A stretch of DNA of 64,000 bases from Isosphaeraceae bacterium (GTDB lineage Bacteria > Planctomycetota > Planctomycetia > Isosphaerales > Isosphaeraceae). The stretch is from positions 1 to 64,000 of the forward strand of contig JAJPJC010000374.1 of the NCBI GenBank assembly GCA_021324445.1. Direction: 5' to 3'. Shown here piece by piece: positions 46,309-53,909 of the stretch. Both the position numbers and the translations under genes were made by a program. The notes under the pieces were generated by a model that searched no databases, was not told the DNA's origin, and saw only the letters and a program-made list of their open reading frames with translations. Positions within the stretch are counted from its first letter, which is position 1. Each line of letters begins with the position of its first letter.

Positions 46309-47012
46309 ACCCGGCCTCCCGATGACGACGATGCGCCCGGCCGAGACCCGCCCCAGGTCCCTGATCCCGGTGTGCTCCCGTCATCGGACGAAATTCTAAC
46401 CGAACCGGCGCGAATAGCAAAAAAAAACTAGGGTGGCAAAGTTAGCTGGAGACACCGCTGCTCCAGCTGTTTGAGGTAGACCCGCGGGTTGTGAAGGTAT
46501 CGCCGCGGCTTCCGCCGTGATTCGCATCGCGCCTCCAGTTCCGCGCGCAGCTCCTTCCAATCCTCCACCTAGCCCGGCCTCAACACCCGGCCTTCCTCCG
46601 GCCGCAGCCGGGTCGCCAAGCCCGAGATCACCCGCACCGAGCCCATCACCACCAAGCCCGGCGACGACCACGGGCGCGACGCTCGTGGTCGCGACGGCTG
46701 CCAAAGGCATGCTCCAGGTCGTTATTCGTCCGCGGCAAGTCCGCGGTCTCGTAGCACCTGTCGATCGCGGTCAGGAAGTGGTTCTCCCGCAGTTTCGAGT
46801 TTCTCCGGAACTCGATAGTCTGGGTGCCGCCTCGGCAACGCTCGATCTTCCGTGTCAGCCCAGGCCCGAGGCCGGAGACCCATTCCTTCATCCGGGCATT
46901 CGAGCGGCCTACCGGCCGTTGGCCACCTGCCGAGATTCGGCCGGTCTCTGTCCGGTCGGTCAAAGGCAGGGTATCCTCGCAGGGAGGACGACACCTGACC
47001 GGAGCACTCCCC
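46309..47012. other. 704-bp region with a transposase relic
   Basis: Between the P450/DyP unit and the methyltransferase the only recognisable content is a broken transposase on the minus strand, plus a short AT-rich stretch (46415-46430). The methyltransferase promoter probably lies in the last 100 bp. Confidence 0.55.
46440..46900 (-). pseudogene. frameshifted transposase 3' remnant
   Basis: Minus-strand fragments in different frames join into one transposase C-terminus: KLRENHFLTAIDRCYETADL, TNNDLEHAFGSRRDHERRA, then after a frameshift GLVVMGSVRVISGLATRLRP, an in-frame stop, and EDWKELRAELEARC running to YLKQLEQRC. The TNNDLE...FG...HERR block is typical of a transposase family seen in many bacteria. 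The gene has no intact 5' part. A perfect 8-bp hairpin (AGCTGGAG/CTCCAGCT, about 46443-46467) lies at its 3' end. Confidence 0.7.
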
Positions 47013-47756
47013 ATGCCGCACGCCACCCCAACGCCCGACGACCTACGTACCTCGCTGATCGACCGCTTCCGCATGGCCGCCACGACACCGGCCAGCGAGC
47101 GGAAGTTCCCGGTCGGCCCGGAGAGTGCCAGCCGTCTCGGCCACGACGACGCCGAGATCGATGCATTGCCGACCTCGGTCACGGACTACTTCTGCGGCGT
47201 CGGCGACCCGTTCTCGCCGGGCCAGCCGCAATCCGGCGAGATGGTCCTCGACCTTGGCTGCGGCGCCGGATTCGATACGCTACTGGACGCCCGCCGGGTG
47301 GGGCAGACGGGTCGTGTCATCGGCATCGACAGGACGCCCGAGATGGCCGCCACGGCCCGACGAAACGCCGATCGGCTCGGGTCGTCGAATGTCGAAATCG
47401 TGCTCGGGGAGACCGAGCGGTTGCCGCTCTGCGACGCCTCAATGGATTTGGTGATCTCCAATGGCGTGTTCAATCTCTGCCCGGATAAGCCCAGGGTCCT
47501 GGCCGAGGTGTTCCCGGTCCTCACGCCCGGCGGCCGACTCCAGGTGGACGACATCCTGCTGCATGAGGACGTCACGCCCGAGGATGTCGCCGGAGAGGGT
47601 CGGTGGTCGGACTGAATCGCCGGGGCGGTCCGGGGGCGGTCGCTCCTGGGGATGCTGGCCGAGGCGGGCGTCGCCGAAGCGAGAATCCACGGTTGGACCG
47701 GCTACCGTACGTCGTCCGGCACCGAAAGGGCGTTGGTCGCGGTGAGGAGAGCGTAG
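47013..47756 (+). CDS. ArsM-like SAM methyltransferase, candidate selenoprotein (TGA-encoded residue 201)
   Basis: A 247-aa class I methyltransferase if TGA at 47613-47615 is read as selenocysteine; otherwise it stops after 200 residues. The SAM motif is VLDLGCGAGFDTLL, and later blocks (SNGVFNLCPDKPRVLAE, GGRLQVDDILL) match arsenite-methyltransferase relatives. The TGA sits in RWSD-(TGA)-IAGA, where relatives have a conserved Cys. Coding continues with GWTGYRTSSGTERALVAVRR to TAG at 47754, and the next gene starts on the following base. A SECIS-like hairpin begins 14 nt after the TGA. ATG 47013 has GGAG upstream. Confidence 0.7.
47630..47649 (+). promoter_or_regulatory. SECIS-like hairpin downstream of the in-frame TGA
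   Basis: CCGGGGG (47630-47636) pairs with CUCCUGG (47643-47649) through seven base pairs, two of them G-U. The 6-nt apical loop is CGGUCG, which can close to GGUC. The loop starts 21 nt after the TGA. Bacterial SECIS elements need a stem with a G early in a small apical loop 16-37 nt after UGA, and the E. coli fdhF loop contains GGUC. The match is by hand folding. Confidence 0.6.
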
Positions 47757-47996
47757 ATGGACGGGGCGAACGGGAACGCCGGCTTCGGCTGGATCTTGGT
47801 CATCGCTGGCCTGGTGATCGCCGGGATCGGGCTGATCTGGGTGCTCGCCCCTCATCTGCCGAGGCTGGGGCAGCTCCCCGGCGATCTCGTGATCGAGCGG
47901 GGCAACAGCCGATTCTACTTCCCCATCGTGACCTGCATCCTGATCAGCGTCGTCCTCAGCCTGGTGATGTGGGCGTTCCGGGCATTGAGTCGCTGA
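47757..47996 (+). CDS. DUF2905-like small membrane protein
   Basis: A 79-aa protein with two membrane helices (GWILVIAGLVIAGIGLIWVLA and FPIVTCILISVVLSLVMWAF) joined by a loop LPRLGQLPGDLVIERGNSRFY, which matches DUF2905. The ATG immediately follows the TAG of the extended methyltransferase reading, supporting that the methyltransferase frame continues past its TGA. Function of the family is unknown. Confidence 0.82.
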   Translation: MDGANGNAGFGWILVIAGLVIAGIGLIWVLAPHLPRLGQLPGDLVIERGNSRFYFPIVTCILISVVLSLVMWAFRALSR

Positions 47997-48159
47997 GCAG
48001 CTCCGTGACCTGTGGTGCTTGATCCCACCCGGGCGACATCAGGGCAGCCGCGGCGCCTGAGGAATCGCCTGGCAGAACCGCCGGCACGGTCCCGCTCCCG
48101 GCTTCGAGGGCGATCAGAATGGAGGCCACGGCCAGGCTGAGCCGGTGCCGGCGGATCAT
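47956..48159 (-). CDS. possible small secreted protein
   Basis: A 67-aa frame with a signal-like N-terminus (MIRRHRLSLAVASILIALEA) and no further motif. It overlaps the end of the DUF2905 gene on the other strand and lies in a decayed region, so it may be the 5' remnant of a lost gene. Confidence 0.25.
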   Translation of the reverse strand: MIRRHRLSLAVASILIALEAGSGTVPAVLPGDSSGAAAALMSPGWDQAPQVTELLSDSMPGTPTSPG

Positions 48160-48297
48160 GGGTGCTCTCGCTCGGGTTGCGGGCGCTGGTCGCTCACAGC
48201 GCGGCCTGTCGGCCGCAACCAAAGGGAATGAAGGATGGCGTTGCCCCAGGTAGGGTACCAAGAGTCCGCCAAGACGCCCCCCACCGGAGAGAACGCC

Positions 48298-48440
48298 ATG
48301 CAGACCTTTGTATCGCGGCATCACCACCAGATTCGAGGCACGCTCAGTGGTTTCGATCGCCTGCGGTTCGTCGGGACCTTGAGACGACTCTCGTTCCTCA
48401 ACGGACTCGCCAGTTTCCTCTCCCAGACCAAGCGGACCAG
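48298..48440 (+). pseudogene. 5' fragment of a planctomycete-type multicopy gene
   Basis: The frame MQTFVSRHHHQIRGTLSGFD, followed by RLRFVGTLRRLSFLNGLASF, resembles the N-terminus of a roughly 450-aa protein family present in many copies in planctomycetes, as I recall it. Only the first 45 residues remain before the sequence switches to the 3' part of a sulfatase in opposite orientation. GGAGAGAACGCC precedes the ATG. Confidence 0.55.
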
Positions 48441-49481
48441 CGAAGCGAACTGGTCCGTCACGCATGGGCCGTCCGATGGCGGGAAGGCGAGGGGATTCGA
48501 GAAGACCAGGGGGATGCGGATCGACTCCTCGTAGGCGTTGTACACCTTCTGCCGCAGGCCGCCGTGAGCCATCCCCATTTCGCCGTGGTCGGCGGTGCGG
48601 ATCACCCAGGTCGACTCCGCCAGCGGCGGCCGGTCCCCGCGTGGGGTCTCCAGTGCGTCGATGACCTGGCCGATCTGACCGTCGATCTTCTTGAGCAGGT
48701 TCGCGTAGAAATTGACGTACTTGACCTTGTCCTCGACCGTCGGCAAGGGGCCCAGCGCGGCGGCCAGCATGGGGAGCGACTTGGGCTGGACCCTCGGCTT
48801 GTGGCCGGCCAGCAGATCCTCGTCCCAGGTCGGTGGGAGCGGGATGTCGCCCTCAAGGTCCGCATCGGTGTAGCCGAAGGTGTAGCTCCTGGGCCAGGAC
48901 AACAGGTCGTGCGGGTTGACCAGCGCGAGGACCAGGAAGAACGGACCCTGGTGCTCATCGACGGTCCGGAGGAACTCAATCGCCTGGCGGATGTAGGGGC
49001 CGTCGTTGTCGGCGAACCCACCGCCGAAGTGCTCGGGGGCCGTGTCCTCGCCGGCATCCGGGGGCATCCAGCCCTGGAAGCCGAAGGTCGCCACGTCGGT
49101 GGGGAGTGGGCTCTGGGAGAACGGCCCCTTGCTCAGGTGCCACTTGCCGCGATAGTGGACCTGATAGCCGGCGCCCCAGAGCATGCGGGCCAGGTTGGAG
49201 AGGGTCGGTGAGAGCTCCGCCTCGGTGGGGGAGAACGTACCGCCGTAGGTGAGCGTGGCGATGACGCCGTGCTGCGAGGGATAGAGTCCGGAGAAGAGAG
49301 TCGCGCGGCTGGGCGAGCACATGCAGGAGTTGCAGAAGGCCCTGCGGAAGGTCAGGCCGCACCGCTTGAGGCGGGTCATGGCGCGGAGATTCTCCTCCTC
49401 CCAGTTTGGTGGGAAGTGCTGGGTGGCGCGTTCCTGGTCGGACAGGATGAGGAGGATGTTGGGACGATCGGCAGGCGGCAT
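48321..49481 (-). pseudogene. sulfatase truncated at its C-terminus
   Basis: An arylsulfatase-family gene. The start at 49481 (MPPADRPNILLILSDQ) gives the canonical N-terminus, and CSPSRATLFSG holds the Cys converted to formylglycine. GKWHLSKG, NPHDLL, TADHGEMG and GGLRQKVYNAYEESIRIPL follow. The alignment breaks after VTDQFASLVRL (about 48440); the remaining 40 codons read the antisense of the fragment at 48298. A normal enzyme would have about 80-100 more residues with the rest of the C-terminal domain. This is a deletion/rearrangement junction, so the product is probably inactive. Confidence 0.75.
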
Positions 49482-49662
49482 GGGTGGTCCTCTTCGGGGG
49501 TGAGGGCGGCGAGAGGGCACAAGCCCCGGTTGAGCATGGTAACCTGGCCGGGAGCCGCTGGTAAATCATGCAAAAGGGTTCGGAACGACTGCTGGTGGAG
49601 TCCGGTCCCACGAATCCGCGGCTTGCTCGGAGGCGACATTGCGTTCTGGCCCGCCGGACGAC

Positions 49663-50631
49663 CTACCGGATCGCCTGGGCCAGTTGCAATGCCTGCTGGC
49701 GATAGGCGTCCGCCCGACGAGAGTCATGGTTCCGCGCCCGCCGGATGACGATGTACTTCTGGACCTCGTAGAGCAGGTAGAACATCCTCCGCACCGCGGC
49801 CTCGGGCGAGGTGTCCCGTGTGGTCCCGTACCCCTCCCAGAAGGCCCGCTCGCTCATGCCGCAATAGTCGAGGACGGCGAACTCGATCTCCGGGTCGCCC
49901 CAGCAGGCCCGGTCCCAGTCGATCAGACCCGTCAGTCGGCCCCGCTCGTCGGCCAGGATGTTCTCGGCCCACACGTCCATGTGCAGCAACGAGGCCGGCG
50001 CCGGACGGTCGAAGACCTCGGCGTGCCGGTCCAGGAGCCGCCGCATGCCGGTGGCCTCCTCTGGGTCGTAGCCGCCGCAGCCCTCGATGTCGTCCAGCAG
50101 CTTGTGCCACATGACGTGGAAGGCCGAGGGCCAGTCGGGCTGCGGCTCCATCGGTCGGTGCTCACCGACGTAGCCGTAGCGGTCGCCCGTGATCGCGTGC
50201 ACCTGCCGCAGAGACCGACCGACCTGTCGGAGAATGTCGTCGAACGTGTCCCGGGTGAGACCTCCGAGGGAGGCGATCGGCGTGCCGGGGAGTCGCTCCA
50301 TCAGCAGGTAGTTCCGCTGGATCTCCGCACGGCCGAAGTCGTGGGCCAGGATGGCGGGCACCGGGACGTCGGTCCGCTCTCGCAGCAAGGCGTGCAGAGC
50401 CGGTTCCTGGAGCATCATCCTGTGCTCGTAGAAGAGCACTCGCGACCGGTCGTCGGGCGGGGCGATGCGCAGCACCAACGGCTCAGGGCCGCCCTCGATG
50501 AGGTAGGTCGTGTTGAACTTGCCCGTGGGCCAGCGCCGGACGGTCAGGCCCACCGGGGCCACGTCCAGGTGGCGGGCGACGAGGCGGGTCAGCACCGCCT
50601 CGGGGAACTCGTTCTGCGGCACGGCTTGCAT
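49663..50631 (-). CDS. aminoglycoside-phosphotransferase (APH)/choline-kinase-fold kinase
   Basis: A 322-aa kinase-fold protein. The N-lobe includes GKFNTTYLIEG and LVLRIAPPDDR. The catalytic loop reads LLHMDVWAENIL, where HGD has become HMD, and the metal-binding block is LIDWDRACWGDPEIE. Members phosphorylate small hydroxyl substrates including antibiotics, homoserine, choline and fructosamines; the substrate is unclear. The unusual Met in the catalytic loop does not by itself exclude activity. A frame upstream overlaps its start. Confidence 0.82.
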   Translation of the reverse strand: MQAVPQNEFPEAVLTRLVARHLDVAPVGLTVRRWPTGKFNTTYLIEGGPEPLVLRIAPPDDRSRVLFYEHRMMLQEPALHALLRERTDVPVPAILAHDFGRAEIQRNYLLMERLPGTPIASLGGLTRDTFDDILRQVGRSLRQVHAITGDRYGYVGEHRPMEPQPDWPSAFHVMWHKLLDDIEGCGGYDPEEATGMRRLLDRHAEVFDRPAPASLLHMDVWAENILADERGRLTGLIDWDRACWGDPEIEFAVLDYCGMSERAFWEGYGTTRDTSPEAAVRRMFYLLYEVQKYIVIRRARNHDSRRADAYRQQALQLAQAIR

Positions 50632-50899
50632 CCTCTTCCGCCGCCAGCGCCAGCTTCCGAGAGGCGCTGCGGTGGGCCACGGAGCTGATCATCGCCATCG
50701 CCGGCAAGGCGAAGTCCCTGGCCACCGGCACCCGCTGGAAGGCCACCAGCACCCGCATCGCCAGCCGGATCACCCATCGTAGCAGGAGCCTCCGCCCCGG
50801 TGGGATGTCGCGGCGGAACGGGGCGACAATCGACAGCCAGTAGTAGACCACGCCGGGGATCCTTATTCGTCCTCGGAACGGAGAGCGGGTACGCCGCAT
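50483..50899 (-). CDS. possible small hydrophobic protein overlapping the APH gene
   Basis: A 138-aa frame whose first 90 codons show strong G/C third-position use (VVYYWLSIVAPF, LLLRWVIRLAMRVLVAFQRV, FALPAMAMISSVAH). The last 50 codons overlap the APH gene in another frame and look like its shadow. Either a small gene ends by running into APH, or a frameshift has removed its true stop. There is no recognisable domain. Confidence 0.3.
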   Translation of the reverse strand: MRRTRSPFRGRIRIPGVVYYWLSIVAPFRRDIPPGRRLLLRWVIRLAMRVLVAFQRVPVARDFALPAMAMISSVAHRSASRKLALAAEEDASRAAERVPRGGADPPRRPPPGRGPGGPDRPALAHGQVQHDLPHRGRP

Positions 50900-51293
50900 T
50901 TCCTGGGCCAGTGGCCAGCCGCTGTCCCTCTCGATCTTCGTTTTGGGATGTTGGTGGCGCGATGGACTGCATCCCTGGGGATTCGGATCGGCTGGGATCC
51001 ACCCGTCCAGGAGGAGCAATGCCTCCAACCTGACGAACTCTCGACGCAATTCCCCGACCTTTTTCCAGCCGCCGATAGGTCCGCCGGGTAGCCAGGGGCT
51101 GGCTCCGTGAGACCGAGTCGGGTATCGTCGCCGAATCGAGATGGCGACGGGCAGGACTGGCCGTTCTGGGCCGCGGGAGTCGATCGAGGAGGGCTTGACT
51201 CAGCGGTCGGCCCGGCGCGGCACCCGGGGGTTCAAGCGGTGGCAGCGGCTCACGAGGCCTCAGACGGTCCTCGGGTGCCGGGAGGTTCTCGCG
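50632..51293. other. 662-bp region between divergent APH and hydrolase genes
   Basis: The left third may belong to the small hydrophobic frame above. The rest shows no gene; it should contain promoters for both neighbours. Confidence 0.4.
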
Positions 51294-52250
51294 ATGCTTT
51301 TGCGAATCTGCTCTCTTCTCCTTGCGGTTTGGCTCGCGGGGAGCCAACGGCGTGTCATCGCCAGCCAGCCGCCGACCCGGGAGGACATCGTGATCGTCCA
51401 CGATGTTCCCTACCGGGAAGGAACCAGCCGGCATTGGAAGCTGGACCTTGCCATGAAGAAGGACATGCGGGGCCGACCTCGACCCGCCATCGTGGTCATC
51501 CACGGTGGAGGATGGATCGAAGGGGATAAGTCGAGCTTCGCCTCGAGGGAGCATGGGGTCCCTGGCAACATCGAAGACTTCGCCGCGCTCGGCTTCGTCG
51601 CTGTGACGATCAACTACCGGCTCGCGGGCGAGGCGCCCTTCCCGGCGGCGCTTGCGGACTGCAAGAACGCCGTGCGCTGGTTGCGGGCGCACGCCCGGGA
51701 GTACAACATCGACCCGGGCCACATCGGCGCCTACGGCAATTCGGCCGGCGGCCACCTCGCGATGCTCCTGGGCATGGTGGGCCCGGACCCGCGGCTGGAG
51801 GGGGATGGCCCTTACCAGGATCAATCGAGCCTGGTCCAGGCGGTGGTGAGTGACAGCGGGCCGATCGACCTGCTCAACCAGCACCGGAGCGGGGCCCTCC
51901 GTCAGGTGTGCGAGCGGTTTCTGGGTGGTCCACCGGTCGGGGAGCGAGCCGCCGTGTACCGGCGAGCGTCGCCCGCGGAACAGATCACCCCCCGGACACC
52001 TCCGCTCCTGCTGATCTATGGCGTGGAGGACGGCCAGGTGCCGGTCGAGACGGCCGACCGGTTCGTGCTGGCGCTGGGTCGCGCCGGCTTGAGGGACGTG
52101 AGCTACTATCGTCTCGCCCAGGTCGATCATTGCCCTCATTCGCTGATTCGCGTCCCCATGCTGCGGAGGGTCGTCGAGGAATTCTTCGTCCGAACTCTGA
52201 TGCCGACGGAGCCGGCCCGCCAGGCGAAGCCGCGCGACGGTTCGCGGTGA
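51294..52250 (+). CDS. exported alpha/beta hydrolase (BD-FAE/esterase-like)
   Basis: A 318-aa esterase-type hydrolase. A signal peptide (MLLRICSLLLAVWLAGS) suggests export. The oxyanion loop is IHGGGWIEGD, the nucleophile elbow GNSAGG, and the acid GVEDGQVP with His in VDHCPHS. HGGG-type esterases act on acetylated or feruloylated sugars and other short esters. GGGAGG lies 8 nt before the ATG. A divergent APH gene lies upstream. Confidence 0.85.
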   Translation: MLLRICSLLLAVWLAGSQRRVIASQPPTREDIVIVHDVPYREGTSRHWKLDLAMKKDMRGRPRPAIVVIHGGGWIEGDKSSFASREHGVPGNIEDFAALGFVAVTINYRLAGEAPFPAALADCKNAVRWLRAHAREYNIDPGHIGAYGNSAGGHLAMLLGMVGPDPRLEGDGPYQDQSSLVQAVVSDSGPIDLLNQHRSGALRQVCERFLGGPPVGERAAVYRRASPAEQITPRTPPLLLIYGVEDGQVPVETADRFVLALGRAGLRDVSYYRLAQVDHCPHSLIRVPMLRRVVEEFFVRTLMPTEPARQAKPRDGSR

Positions 52251-52414
52251 GAGGGCCTCCGATCAACCCGCCCTGGGAGAGATTCGCTGGAAAGCCTGCC
52301 GAGAACCCCGTAAAATCTGGCAAGCGGGAGCGGGCCGGCGGGGCGAGCCATCGCCTTAACTCCCAGCGAACACGCGGCTTACATCCAACATGCAGGATTG
52401 AGGGCGACTGACTC

Positions 52415-53170
52415 ATGTCCGACGCGTTTGCAAACCGCGTGGCCCTGGTCACCGGGGGATCCCGCGGGATCGGTCGAGCCACCGCCTTGCGACTGGCCCG
52501 CGACGGGGCCGACGTCGCCATCAGTTACGCCTCCCGGTCCGCCGACGCCGAGCAGGTGGTTACCGAGATCCGCGCCCTGGGGCGCCGGGCGATCTGTGTC
52601 CCGTGCAATGTCGCCAGGCCGGACGAAGTCGATCGCCTCGTCGCGCAAACCCGAAGCGCGCTGGGCCCGATCGACCTGCTCGCCCACTGCGGCGCAATCA
52701 GCAATCTCTGCGACCACAGCGCCCTGTCTTACCGGCTCTGGCTCGAAACCATCGACGTGAATCTCAACGGGACCTACCTGGTGGTGTTCGCGGTCAAGGA
52801 CGAGATGATCGCGCGGCGCTTCGGTCGGATCGTCCTGGTGTCGTCCGTGGCGGCGCTCCGGCCTCGGAAAATGCAGATCCATTACGCTGCCTCCAAGGCG
52901 GGTGTGATCGCCCTGGCCCGCTGCTGCGGCGAGGCCTTTGCGCCGCATGGCGTTCGCATCAATTGCGTCGCTCCCGGCCTGATTGAGACCGAGATGGCCC
53001 GGGTCCTCCCCGACGAGGCCCGGACGCGCCTCGTGGCCGAGACCCCGATCGGGCGCATCGGCCAGCCGGAGGAGATGGCCTCGGTCATCCGCTTCCTGCT
53101 CAGCGAGGAATCCAGCTTCATGACCGGCGAAACTCTCTGCGCCAGCGGTGGACGGATCACGCTCCCCTGA
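52415..53170 (+). CDS. SDR-family oxidoreductase (FabG-like)
   Basis: A 251-aa classical short-chain dehydrogenase. The NAD(P) motif is TGGSRGIG, with catalytic Ser in VLVSSV and Tyr-Lys in HYAASK. The usual NNAG support motif is replaced by HCGA (LLAHCGAIS), which may weaken the active-site water network. The C-terminal SGETLCASGGRITLP-like end resembles FabG. Arg after the first strand (SYASRSAD) favours NADPH. No fatty-acid genes are adjacent; the substrate is unknown. Confidence 0.88.
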   Translation: MSDAFANRVALVTGGSRGIGRATALRLARDGADVAISYASRSADAEQVVTEIRALGRRAICVPCNVARPDEVDRLVAQTRSALGPIDLLAHCGAISNLCDHSALSYRLWLETIDVNLNGTYLVVFAVKDEMIARRFGRIVLVSSVAALRPRKMQIHYAASKAGVIALARCCGEAFAPHGVRINCVAPGLIETEMARVLPDEARTRLVAETPIGRIGQPEEMASVIRFLLSEESSFMTGETLCASGGRITLP

Positions 53171-53302
53171 GGATGGTCGCCGAGGCGCGAGGAGAGTCCT
53201 CGGGTACGTCCACTCCCCCCAGAGGGAGCCGTCGATGGCCGCGGAGTGAGTGCGATCACAGCCGAGTGCCATCCGGCCGGCTGGCTACCGGCTTGGTGGA
53301 CA

Positions 53303-53608
53303 TCAGCTCCGACGAAGCTTGGTGATCACGAGCCGTCGCGTCGCACCGTCCCACACGAGGACGAGCACCTTATTCTTGGCGACGGCCTTCACATGTTCTT
53401 CGTTCAAGAGCATCCGCGAGTCTCCCCGCACGATCGCCTTGTAATCCTCGTAGGGGCGAGCATGGATCTTCTTGCGCTGAAAGTCGAGCACGATCAGCGG
53501 CCGCTTGTCGGCGACTTGATCGTAGACCTTGAGGATCTTGTCCCTCTGGTCTCGAACAGCTTGGATCAGATCGGCGTTGGGTCGTTTCTTCCGCTTCACT
53601 TCCGCCAT
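53303..53608 (-). CDS. small basic protein of unknown function
   Basis: A 101-aa protein. The start at 53608 (MAEVKRKKRPNADL) has GAGGAGGT 4-5 nt upstream. Sequence features are a basic N-terminus, KVYDQVADKRPLIVLDFQRKK and KNKVLVLVWDGATRRLVITKL. The alternating strand pattern suggests a small beta-rich fold. No domain is recognised and it stands alone. Confidence 0.6.
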   Translation of the reverse strand: MAEVKRKKRPNADLIQAVRDQRDKILKVYDQVADKRPLIVLDFQRKKIHARPYEDYKAIVRGDSRMLLNEEHVKAVAKNKVLVLVWDGATRRLVITKLRRS

Positions 53609-53909
53609 CGTTACCTCCTCGATCTGCTGGATCATCAGCCGCCCTCATCGTCCCGGTCGTTGCCGGCCAGGTCGGCTCTTGAGCAAGGCGGGTGATCGGT
53701 ACGGATCATGATCGACTCAAATCCCGGCCGTGTCCAGATATTCCTTGTCATCAATCGATGGTCTCGATGGTCCGGCAACGGCCAGGATGTTCCCGACGCC
53801 GATGCTGGTTGCTAGACTGAAGCCAGGGGCCGGACCGTATCGCCTGAAGTCAGTCGATGGGACAATCGACCTGACATCGGACGCATCATGCTTCGCGGAG
53901 AGTCACCCC
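53609..53909. other. 301-bp intergenic region
   Basis: It separates a leftward small gene from a rightward lipoprotein. Frames across it have no domain; the lipoprotein start at 53910 is chosen on its lipobox, leaving this stretch noncoding. Confidence 0.45.

Noticed and set aside
46396-46710. A Gly/Ala-rich minus-strand frame over the transposase relic.
   Set aside because: It is one of three frames through a frameshifted pseudogene; the recognisable transposase motifs lie in the other frames.
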